Made by a program: the position numbers and the translations under genes | DNA from: Clostridiales bacterium | GTDB lineage: Bacteria; Bacillota; Clostridia; Christensenellales; DUVY01 | Direction of reading: 5' to 3' | Assembly: GCA_031290295.1 (NCBI GenBank) | Contig: JAITNT010000160.1 | Coordinates: forward strand, 1-6,355 | DNA length: 6,355 nucleotides | The notes under the pieces: model-generated | The model's database searches: none | What the model saw: the letters and a program-made list of their open reading frames with translations, nothing else | What the model was told of the DNA's origin: nothing | Shown: positions 1 through 5,541 of the stretch, piece after piece | Layout of the letters: every line of letters starts with the position of its first letter | Position numbering within the stretch: the stretch's first letter is position 1

Positions 1-1
1 G

Positions 2-874
2 AACACTCCGTTAATAAAATTGACGAGGCTTGCCGAGGCGGCGGGCGTCAATATTTGGGCGAAAGCGGAATTTGCCAATCCGAGCGGCTCCGTCAAGGAC
101 CGCGCGGCTTACGCGATGATTTCGGACGGAATAAGACGCGGCGCGATTACTAAGGATAAAATTATAATCGACGCGACAAGCGGAAACACCGGGATTTCTT
201 ACGCCATGATAGGCGCGGCGCTCGGGTATGCCGTAAGGCTGTATTTACCTAAGAACGCGAGCGTCGAGCGCAAAAATATAATGCGCAATTACGGCGCGGC
301 TATTATCGAAACAAGTCCGCTCGAAGGCTCCGACGGCGCGTACCTCGCCGCCAACCGGGAATTTGAGGCGCACCCCGAGAAATATTTCTACCCTAATCAA
401 TACAATAATCCCGTTAATCCGCTCGCGCACTATAACGCTACGGGCGTCGAGATTTGGGAACAGTCCGGACATAAGGTCACTCATTTTATCACCGGGACGG
501 GTACGTCGGGCACGCTAATGGGCGTATCGCGCAGGTTAAAGGAATATAATCACGATATTATTACCGCCGCCGTACAGCCGGACTCGCCGTTGCACGGCAT
601 AGAGGGAACAAAGCACATACCCTCTACGATAAAGCCCGCTATCTGCGACCTGTCCGCGGTAGACCGGATTATTTCGGTAAGCACGGACGAGGCGTACCGG
701 ACGACCCGCCGTTTAGCCCGCGAGGAGGGCATTTTCGCAGGCATAAGCTCGGGCGCGAACGTCGCCGCGGCGTTGAAGCTGGCGCGCACCGCTCCGCCCG
801 ATTCGTTCATTGTCACCGTCCTTTGCGACGGAGGCACGAGATACCTGTCGGACGCGTTTTGGGAAACGCCGTAA
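2..874 (+). CDS. cysM: Cysteine synthase, CysM type (5' end outside window)
   Basis: PLP-dependent fold-type II enzyme that replaces the side-chain leaving group of an activated serine with sulfur to give cysteine. The frame is open to the left edge and position 2 onward reads NTPLIKLTRL, the rest of the family's conserved GNTPL start region, so perhaps ten or so N-terminal residues are missing. An internal TTG at 20 is not a credible start because conserved sequence precedes it. Visible motifs: the PLP lysine in PSGSVKDR (lysine codon 95-97), the substrate loop SGNTGIS, the phosphate-binding loop TGTGTSGTL, GIEGTKH, GIFAGISSGA, and a C-terminal VLCDGGTRYLS in place of the usual CD(S)GxRYLS. 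It ends soon after this, without the long C-terminal tail of the mycobacterial enzyme. With JAMM, CysO-like and MoeZ-like genes downstream, a CysO-thiocarboxylate sulfur donor is likelier than free sulfide; that is inference from context. Whether the acceptor is O-phosphoserine or O-acetylserine cannot be settled here. Confidence 0.93.
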   Translation, partial: NTPLIKLTRLAEAAGVNIWAKAEFANPSGSVKDRAAYAMISDGIRRGAITKDKIIIDATSGNTGISYAMIGAALGYAVRLYLPKNASVERKNIMRNYGAAIIETSPLEGSDGAYLAANREFEAHPEKYFYPNQYNNPVNPLAHYNATGVEIWEQSGHKVTHFITGTGTSGTLMGVSRRLKEYNHDIITAAVQPDSPLHGIEGTKHIPSTIKPAICDLSAVDRIISVSTDEAYRTTRRLAREEGIFAGISSGANVAAALKLARTAPPDSFIVTVLCDGGTRYLSDAFWETP

Positions 875-914
875 AAAAAGCCGCCCGCGAAAGCCTAAGA
901 CGCAAAAAAATAAC

Positions 915-934
915 CGCATTTCATGCGTTCGCCC
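915..934. repeat. 20-bp dispersed repeat, copy 1 (imperfect)
   Basis: The 20 bases from 915 match 5549-5568 at 19 of 20 positions, with a single C/A difference at 922 versus 5556. At the second site the sequence is the right half of a perfect 12-bp-arm palindrome. Here the outer left arm is absent, replaced by an A-rich run, and only a 5-bp CGCAT/ATGCG stem remains. It lies in the 120-nt gap between the cysteine synthase and the JAMM protease genes. It may be a degraded member of a genomic intergenic repeat family; its function is unknown. Confidence 0.55.
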
Positions 935-994
935 CGGCGACAGACCGCGCGCCCGCGCTTTTTAAGAAATTTATAATCGGAGACGGAAAAATAT

Positions 995-1399
995 ATGATT
1001 GAATTATCGCCGAGCCTCATTGCCGCGATACGCGGCGAGGGCGAAAAATCGTACCCCGACGAATGCTGCGGCTTTTTGCTGGGGTCGGAGCGCGCCGTAA
1101 AGGAGCTTGTACCCGTAATCAACGCGCGCGAGGACGGCGAGCGGTACCACCGTTTCCGCATAGAGCCGGATGAATTTATGCGGACGGAGCTTGCGGCGCG
1201 CAAAAAAAAGCTTGATATCGTCGGCTTCTACCATTCGCACCCCGACCACCCCGCCGCCCCGTCCGAATACGACCGCGAGCACGCCCTGCCCTGTTACTCG
1301 TATATAATCGTCGCCGTAGAAAAGGGACGCGCGTGCAAAATGACGAGCTGGCTGCTTGCCGAAAGCAGATCGGAATTTACCGAAGAAAAAATCGTTTAA
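995..1399 (+). CDS. mec: JAMM/Mpn+ metalloprotease, Mec type (CysO-cysteine peptidase)
   Basis: A 134-residue single-domain protein of the M67 (JAMM) family. The full zinc-site signature is present: the catalytic glutamate E23 in PDECCGFLLG, then H80-S-H82 in YHSHPDHP, S90 and D93, giving HxHx7SxxD. The small size fits the prokaryotic Mec/QbsD/HcyD class, which acts on the C-terminus of ubiquitin-fold sulfur carriers. In Mycobacterium tuberculosis the homologue removes cysteine from the CysO-cysteine adduct. Lying between a CysM-type synthase and a CysO-like carrier, it very probably does the same here, and it may also trim the carrier's unusual C-terminal extension. The ATG at 995 is preceded by GGAGA at 979-983, 11 nt upstream. 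It is 120 nt from the upstream gene and 184 nt from the next, so it need not share their transcript. A soluble cytoplasmic enzyme; no signal peptide or membrane segment. Confidence 0.9.
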   Translation: MIELSPSLIAAIRGEGEKSYPDECCGFLLGSERAVKELVPVINAREDGERYHRFRIEPDEFMRTELAARKKKLDIVGFYHSHPDHPAAPSEYDREHALPCYSYIIVAVEKGRACKMTSWLLAESRSEFTEEKIV

Positions 1400-1451
1400 C
1401 ATCGTGTGGACGCTAATGGTTTTGAGAAAATTTTAAGTTATTTTTGCGTAT

Positions 1452-1488
1452 GTCAAGGCAATTTTGACGCTGTGTATTATAAATACAC
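1452..1488. promoter_or_regulatory. Two adjacent 17-bp dyads upstream of the carrier operon
   Basis: The AT-rich gap 1400-1583 holds two neighbouring inverted repeats. The first (1452-1468) has GTCAA/TTGAC arms around 7 nt. The second (1472-1488) has GTGTATT/AATACAC arms around 3 nt. Both are 17 bp long and their centres lie 20 bp apart, close to two helical turns, which suits paired dimeric regulator sites. The second overlaps -10-like sequences (TATTAT 1475-1480, TATAAA 1478-1483), but no -35 box stands at a standard distance, so the promoter itself is not defined. A sulfur- or cysteine-responsive repressor is a guess from the gene content. The rest of the gap shows only the 10-bp near-repeats at 1522-1540 and the ribosome binding site GAGAGG at 1571-1576. 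Confidence 0.35.
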
Positions 1489-1583
1489 GAGGAAAAATTA
1501 ACGCAAACAGACACTAAAAGAACCGAAATTCACCGAATTTACCGCAGCGTGCACACTCCAATAAGTATAAGAGAGGTATTTTT

Positions 1584-1871
1584 ATGGCAATAACAATTTT
1601 GATACCGACCGCCTTACGGGCGTTCACGGACGGAAAAGCCGAGGTCGAGGCGGCGGGCGGCACGGTAGGCGGGGTAATCGCCGACTTTGCGGCGCGCTAT
1701 CCCGACATACGCCGGCATCTTTACGACGAGAACGGCGCCTTGCGTTCGTTCATCAACATTTATGCGGGCGACACGAACATCAAGAGCCTGAACGGGCTGA
1801 ATACGGCGGTTAAGGACGGCGACGCGCTCATGCTCGTCCCCGCGATAGCGGGAGGATCCCGGCGATGTTAA
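1584..1871 (+). CDS. cysO: CysO-like ubiquitin-fold sulfur carrier with post-GG extension
   Basis: A 95-residue beta-grasp protein of the ThiS/MoaD/CysO group, the likely thiocarboxylate sulfur donor for cysteine synthesis. By eye it follows mycobacterial CysO along most of its length: an IPTALR start, LRSFINIYAGD in the middle, KDGDALMLVPAIAGG at the end. The diglycine is G90-G91, but the protein does not stop there: S-R-R-C follows before TAA. E1 enzymes adenylate a free terminal glycine, so the tail would have to be removed first, as is known for extended carriers such as QbsE and HcyS, which are trimmed by JAMM proteases. The ATG at 1584 follows GAGAGG (1571-1576) with 7 nt spacing. The 3' end overlaps the E1 gene by 7 nt, and the two glycine codons double as that gene's Shine-Dalgarno. 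Assignment to CysO rather than MoaD or ThiS rests on sequence resemblance and the neighbouring cysteine synthase and Mec genes. Confidence 0.9.
   Translation: MAITILIPTALRAFTDGKAEVEAAGGTVGGVIADFAARYPDIRRHLYDENGALRSFINIYAGDTNIKSLNGLNTAVKDGDALMLVPAIAGGSRRC
1851..1856 (+). promoter_or_regulatory. Shine-Dalgarno formed by the carrier's diglycine codons
   Basis: GGAGGA at 1851-1856 encodes the functional Gly-Gly of the sulfur carrier and also lies 8 nt upstream of the ATG at 1865 of the E1-rhodanese gene, the textbook position for a ribosome binding site. With the 7-nt ATGTTAA overlap this suggests coupled translation of carrier and activating enzyme. It also supports ATG 1865 as the true E1 start. 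Confidence 0.75.
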
Positions 1872-3040
1872 TCGACAGCGTTATCCCCAAAAGCCGTCTG
1901 ACCGACCTCACGAACGAGGAAATTTCACGCTACAGCCGCCATCTTCTTTTGCCCGATATTAACATAGAGGGGCAAAAGCGGCTCAAGGCGGCGCGCGTCC
2001 TCATAGTCGGTACGGGGGGCTTGGGCGCCCCTCTCGCGCTTTATCTTGCCGCCGCCGGAGTAGGAACGCTCGGCATCGTCGATTTCGATTTTGTGGAGGA
2101 ATCCAATCTGCAAAGGCAGATTATCCACGGTACGCGCGACATCGGACGACCGAAGGTCGCCTCCGCCAAGGACAGCATACGGCAGATAAATCCGCACGTC
2201 AAGGTCAACGAATACAACGTCATGCTTACCGCCGAAAACGCTCTCGACATTATCGCGGACTACGACGTCGTCGCCGACGGCACCGATAATTATCAGACGC
2301 GCTATTTGGTTAACGACGCCTGCGTATTGCTCGGCAAGCCAAACGTGTACGGCTCGATATTTCAGTTCGAGGGGCAAGCAAGCGTTTTCTATGCCAAGGA
2401 GGGTCCGTGCTACCGCTGTCTTTATCCCTCTCCGCCGCCGCCGGGGCTTGTGCCGTCGTGCTCTGAGGGCGGCGTAATAGGCGTGCTGCCCGGCGTCGTC
2501 GGGACGATACAGGCGGGCGAGGTGATCAAGCTCATCGTAGGCGGCGCGAATACTCTTACGGGACGGCTGCTGCTGTTCGACCAGTGGCAAATGAAATTCC
2601 GCGAGCTGAAGCTCGACAAGGATCCCGCCTGCCCTATCTGCGGCAAAAAACCCACGATAAAAAAGCTTATCGACTACGAGGTTTTTTGCGGGCTTAACAA
2701 GCCGCAAGGCGAAAAGCCCGTCGATACCTTGACGGCGCTCGAGCTGAAGGAACGCTTCGACCGGGGCGACAGGCTGCAAATAATCGATATCCGCGAGCCT
2801 CACGAACGCGCTATCGTCAAATTCCCTTACGCGAGGTATATCCCGCTCGGACAAGTAGCGCGCAGAATCGACGAATTTGACCCGTCGGTACCCGCCGTGT
2901 TCATTTGTAAAATAGGTCAAAGAAGTATCTTCGCTATACGCGCGCTGCTTGACGCGGGATACGCGGGCGAGCTGTACAACCTGAAAGACGGCGTTAACGC
3001 CTGGGCGCGCGACGTGGACAAAACCTTACCACAATATTAA
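1865..3040 (+). CDS. moeZ: MoeZ-type E1 adenylyl/sulfurtransferase with C-terminal rhodanese domain
   Basis: A 391-residue ThiF/MoeB-family activating enzyme fused to a rhodanese domain. It adenylates the C-terminal glycine of a sulfur carrier, and its rhodanese persulfide then yields the thiocarboxylate. E1 domain (about 16-265): the SRYSRHLLLP entry motif, GTGGLG nucleotide loop at 49-54, D73/D75, N81-L-Q-R84, K97, DGTDN at 138-142, and the conserved cysteine C199 in PSCSEGG. Two CxxC pairs, C182/C185 and C256/C259, should bind structural zinc; as I recall, mycobacterial MoeZ has lost them. Rhodanese domain (about 288-391): IDIREPHE and an active-site loop CKIGQRS with the persulfide-forming C348. 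It overlaps the carrier gene and is separated from the encapsulin gene by 22 nt. The carrier is its expected substrate. The neighbouring cysteine desulfurase is a plausible sulfur donor to C348, but that is inference. MoaD or ThiS carriers elsewhere in the genome could be additional substrates. Confidence 0.93.
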   Translation: MLIDSVIPKSRLTDLTNEEISRYSRHLLLPDINIEGQKRLKAARVLIVGTGGLGAPLALYLAAAGVGTLGIVDFDFVEESNLQRQIIHGTRDIGRPKVASAKDSIRQINPHVKVNEYNVMLTAENALDIIADYDVVADGTDNYQTRYLVNDACVLLGKPNVYGSIFQFEGQASVFYAKEGPCYRCLYPSPPPPGLVPSCSEGGVIGVLPGVVGTIQAGEVIKLIVGGANTLTGRLLLFDQWQMKFRELKLDKDPACPICGKKPTIKKLIDYEVFCGLNKPQGEKPVDTLTALELKERFDRGDRLQIIDIREPHERAIVKFPYARYIPLGQVARRIDEFDPSVPAVFICKIGQRSIFAIRALLDAGYAGELYNLKDGVNAWARDVDKTLPQY

Positions 3041-3062
3041 AAAAAACGGAGGACACATCATC

Positions 3063-4019
3063 ATGGCAACGACAACTACAACCAAACCTATTCTGAACGC
3101 GTTAGGCCGCGAGGCGGCTTACAATCTTGCCGACGTAAACAAAACCACCCCCCAATACGGTGCGCTTACTCCGCGCTGGCTCACTAAGTTCCTTGAATTC
3201 AAGGGACTCGAGTCCGGAATTTACCGCGTAAACAAGGTGCTGGAGGGCGACACCCCTCTCGACGTTTTATGCAGTCAGGATCCCAAAAAGGTTGAGATTC
3301 CGCAGGGCTTCGTCAACTATCAGCAAAAGCCCCGCGAGTATCAGCTCAACGCCGTTTCTACCATTATCAACGTAGACACCAAAATTACCGACGTTTACAG
3401 CTCGCCCTACGATCAGGCGGAGCAGCAGCTCGCGCTCGCCGTCGAGAGCCTCAAGGAGCGTCAGGAAAGCCAAATACTCAACAGCGACGACTACGGACTG
3501 CTGAAGAACGCCGCCGACTCCCAACGCGTGCAGACGCGCAACGGCGCGCCTACGCCCGACGACCTCGACGAGCTGCTCTCTAAGGTGTGGAAGGAGCCGT
3601 CGTTTTTCCTGGCGCATCCGCGCGCGTTAGCCGCGTTCGAGAGAGAATGCACCCGGCGCGGCGTACCTCCCGCCACCGTTTCTTTGCACGGCGGCAACTT
3701 CATTTCGTGGCGCGGCGTGCCTATCGTACCGACGGACAAGCTGCTCGTAGACGGTCTTAAGGTTCCCAAAAGCAAGTCGGGCAAAACCAACATTCTGCTC
3801 GTCCGCACGGGCGAAAACAAGCGCGGCGTTATCGGATTATATCAGGCGGGGCTTAAAACGGAGCAGTCGCGCGGTCTGTCCGTACGCTTCCGCGGCGTAA
3901 ACGATAACGGAATAGCATCCTATCTGCTTTCGCTGTACTGCTCCGCCGCCGTTCTAAGCGACGACGCGCTGGGGGTACTCGAGGACGTAGAGGTCGGTGA
4001 CTACTATGAGTACAAATAA
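3063..4019 (+). CDS. Family 2A encapsulin nanocompartment shell protein (SrpI-like)
   Basis: A 318-residue HK97-fold shell protein that should self-assemble into an icosahedral protein compartment (60 subunits, T=1, in studied relatives) around a cysteine desulfurase. It resembles Synechococcus elongatus SrpI from end to end: TPRWL at 36-40, SGIYRVN at 51-57, PREYQL at 90-95, VYSSPYDQAEQQL at 111-123, GAPTPDDLDEL at 161-171, VWKEPSFFLAHP at 175-186, ECTRRGVPPATV at 195-206, GLSVRF at 271-276, IASYLLSLYCS at 284-294. There is no inserted cyclic-nucleotide-binding domain, which separates Family 2A from 2B. The Thr-rich first residues fit a flexible N-terminal arm. The ATG at 3063 is preceded by GGAGGA at 3048-3053, 9 nt away. 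The downstream gene starts inside its last codons and encodes the matching cargo. Relatives are linked to sulfur starvation and to storage of elemental sulfur. A phage capsid is unlikely: no other head, portal or protease genes are nearby and the match is specifically to the encapsulin branch. Confidence 0.96.
   Translation: MATTTTTKPILNALGREAAYNLADVNKTTPQYGALTPRWLTKFLEFKGLESGIYRVNKVLEGDTPLDVLCSQDPKKVEIPQGFVNYQQKPREYQLNAVSTIINVDTKITDVYSSPYDQAEQQLALAVESLKERQESQILNSDDYGLLKNAADSQRVQTRNGAPTPDDLDELLSKVWKEPSFFLAHPRALAAFERECTRRGVPPATVSLHGGNFISWRGVPIVPTDKLLVDGLKVPKSKSGKTNILLVRTGENKRGVIGLYQAGLKTEQSRGLSVRFRGVNDNGIASYLLSLYCSAAVLSDDALGVLEDVEVGDYYEYK
3996..4000 (+). promoter_or_regulatory. Shine-Dalgarno that sets the desulfurase start at ATG 4006
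   Basis: GGTGA at 3996-4000 matches the 3' part of the extended Shine-Dalgarno consensus (AAGGAGGTGA) and sits 5 nt before ATG 4006. An alternative in-frame GTG at 3997 lies inside this element. It has only GAGG (3990-3993) ahead of it at 3 nt, too close for normal initiation. The ATG start overlaps the encapsulin gene by 14 nt. Confidence 0.6.
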
Positions 4020-5469
4020 GCCGGATTATATATCGCCGGCGGAATACGGCTTGCCGTCCGAGAACGAGCTTGCCGGCATTGCCGCCGGATATTTCGGAGA
4101 GTTAGGACGGCTTAACGAGGCTGCGGAAGCGGCGCAAGGCCCGGACGGCGGAGGTTACAAGCCCGCAGTCGTCCGGGAGGGGAGCGAAATAAGCCCTCCG
4201 CGTTTCCCGCACGAAATCTCGCAGCCGCCGTCCTACGGCGCGGCGGACGAGCGCGTGGGAAGCGTTCCCGTACGGCAAATACGCGCGGACTTCCCTATCC
4301 TGTCCGAGCGCGTGGAGGGGCGCGAGCTTATCTGGCTCGATAACGCGGCTACCACGCAACGGCCTCTCCGTGTGATAGAACGTCTTTCGCACTACTACCT
4401 GCACGAAAATTCCAACGTCCACCGCGGCGCGCACACCCTCGCCGCGCGCTCGACCGACGCCTACGAGGACGCGCGAAAAAAAATCGCCGCCTTTATCGGC
4501 GCGCCGTCTAAGGACAATATCGTTTTTGTACGCGGAACGACGGAGGGTATTAATCTTATCGCCGAGGCTTACGTCCTGCCCGCGCTCCGCGCCGGCGATG
4601 AAATAATACTCACGCATTTGGAGCATCACGCAAATATCGTGCCGTGGCAGCTTATCGCCCAAAAAAGCGGCGCGGTGATACGCGTCGCGCCCGTCGACGA
4701 AAGGGGACAAATCATTCTTTCGGAATACGAAAGGCTCTTTAACGGCAAAACGCGCTTCGTGTCTGCGGCGCACGTTTCCAACGCGCTCGGCACGGTAACG
4801 CCGATAGCGGAATTGACGGCGATCGCGCACGCCCGCAACGTCAAAATCTGCGTGGACGGCGCGCAGTCCGTTTCGCATATGCCTATTAACGTGACCGCGC
4901 TCGACGCGGATTTCTTCGTTTTTTCGGGGCACAAAATATACGCTCCCAACGGCATAGGCGTCGTCTACGGCAAATCCGACGCGCTGAACGAAGCTCAACC
5001 CTATCAGGGCGGCGGCAACATGATAGCCGACGTCACATTCGAGCGTACGCTTTATCACGGCGCGCCCGCAAAATTTGAAGCGGGGACGGGCAGCATCGCC
5101 GACGCGGTGGGATTAGGCGCGGCGATAGACTATGTGTCCGAAATCGGTATGGAAAATATCGCGCTTTATGAGCACGGACTGCTCGAATACGCGACCTCGC
5201 GGCTCGTCGATATTCCCGGGCTTACCCTTATAGGTACGGCGGCGCAAAAAGCGAGCGTAATCTCTTTCGTGCTCAAAAACCGCTACGTCGAGGACGTCGG
5301 CAAATATTTGGCGAGCCTCGGCATCGCGGTACGCGCCGGGCATCACTGCGCCCAGCCTATTCTGCGCCGCTTCGGTCTGGAAGCCACGGTGCGCCCCTCT
5401 CTCGCATTCTACAACACCCGCGCCGAAATCGACGTCTTAGCGGACGCCGTGCGGAGCTTTACAAGGTAA
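4006..5469 (+). CDS. SufS-type cysteine desulfurase with N-terminal encapsulation extension (encapsulin cargo)
   Basis: A 487-residue PLP enzyme that converts cysteine to alanine and leaves an enzyme-bound persulfide. The catalytic part begins near residue 89 (VRQIRADFPIL), aligning with the very start of ordinary SufS proteins of about 406 residues. It holds WLDNAATTQRP, HRGAH, the PLP-stacking histidine H208 in LEHHAN, D284 in DGAQSV, the Schiff-base lysine K310 in FSGHKIYAPNG, and the persulfide cysteine C448 in RAGHHCAQP, all features of group II (SufS) desulfurases. The preceding 85-90 residues are an added segment: a short predicted helix with aromatic positions (about 19-43, including GYFGELG) and then a Pro/Gly-rich, probably disordered linker (about 44-88). 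In Family 2A systems this kind of extension directs the desulfurase into the shell, and the shell gene overlaps this one immediately upstream. No SufU, SufE or IscU gene is visible, so a dedicated Fe-S assembly role is less likely than supply to the compartment or to the rhodanese-E1. Confidence 0.93.
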   Translation: MSTNKPDYISPAEYGLPSENELAGIAAGYFGELGRLNEAAEAAQGPDGGGYKPAVVREGSEISPPRFPHEISQPPSYGAADERVGSVPVRQIRADFPILSERVEGRELIWLDNAATTQRPLRVIERLSHYYLHENSNVHRGAHTLAARSTDAYEDARKKIAAFIGAPSKDNIVFVRGTTEGINLIAEAYVLPALRAGDEIILTHLEHHANIVPWQLIAQKSGAVIRVAPVDERGQIILSEYERLFNGKTRFVSAAHVSNALGTVTPIAELTAIAHARNVKICVDGAQSVSHMPINVTALDADFFVFSGHKIYAPNGIGVVYGKSDALNEAQPYQGGGNMIADVTFERTLYHGAPAKFEAGTGSIADAVGLGAAIDYVSEIGMENIALYEHGLLEYATSRLVDIPGLTLIGTAAQKASVISFVLKNRYVEDVGKYLASLGIAVRAGHHCAQPILRRFGLEATVRPSLAFYNTRAEIDVLADAVRSFTR

Positions 5470-5492
5470 CAAATATCAAAATCAAGTCCGTC

Positions 5493-5534
5493 AGAGTTGC
5501 TGCAAAGCCCCCCGTTTAGTTTTGCAGCAACTCT
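5493..5534 (+). terminator. Long hairpin after the desulfurase gene (possible terminator)
   Basis: Perfect 14-bp arms AGAGTTGCTGCAAA (5493-5506) and its complement (5521-5534), extendable by one G-T and one C-G pair, enclose a C-rich loop of 10 nt. It begins 23 nt after the desulfurase stop codon, where the operon transcript should end. No clear T-run follows (ATTACAAGG), so it is not a canonical intrinsic terminator. It may instead protect the 3' end, or be part of a repeat element. Confidence 0.45.
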
Positions 5535-5541
5535 ATTACAA

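Noticed and set aside
20..22. TTG at 20 as the start of the cysteine synthase
   Set aside because: The conserved family residues NTPLIK are encoded in frame immediately upstream, so the gene begins left of the window.
947..963. Small GCGC hairpin followed by TTTTT as a terminator of the cysteine synthase gene
   Set aside because: The stem is only 4 bp with a 4-nt loop; too weak to support a call although the T-run is real.
972..977. TATAAT as a -10 box for the JAMM gene
   Set aside because: No -35 stands at a normal distance (the region is GC-only), and the start of transcription would fall beyond the gene's ribosome binding site.
1416..1467. Short ATG reading frames of 5-6 codons (1416-1436, 1450-1467) as leader peptides
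   Set aside because: No ribosome binding sites, no run of cysteine or other regulatory codons, and no attenuator pair downstream.
1400..1583. Sulfur-related riboswitch (SAM or T-box) in the leader
   Set aside because: None of the conserved elements of SAM-I or of the T-box sequence are visible.
1925..2920. Long minus-strand open frame opposite the E1 gene (and similar ones at 4102-5058 and 1004-1402)
   Set aside because: Shadows of GC-rich coding sequence: no recognisable motifs, Arg/Val-rich composition, and the plus strand holds clear conserved proteins.
3997..4005. GTG at 3997 as the desulfurase start
   Set aside because: The nearest Shine-Dalgarno-like GAGG is only 3 nt away, while ATG 4006 has GGTGA at 5 nt and begins a natural-looking MSTNKP terminus. 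The difference is three residues.
3063..4019. Prophage capsid gene
   Set aside because: The HK97-fold protein matches the SrpI encapsulin branch and is followed by its typical cargo; no portal, terminase, protease or tail genes are present.
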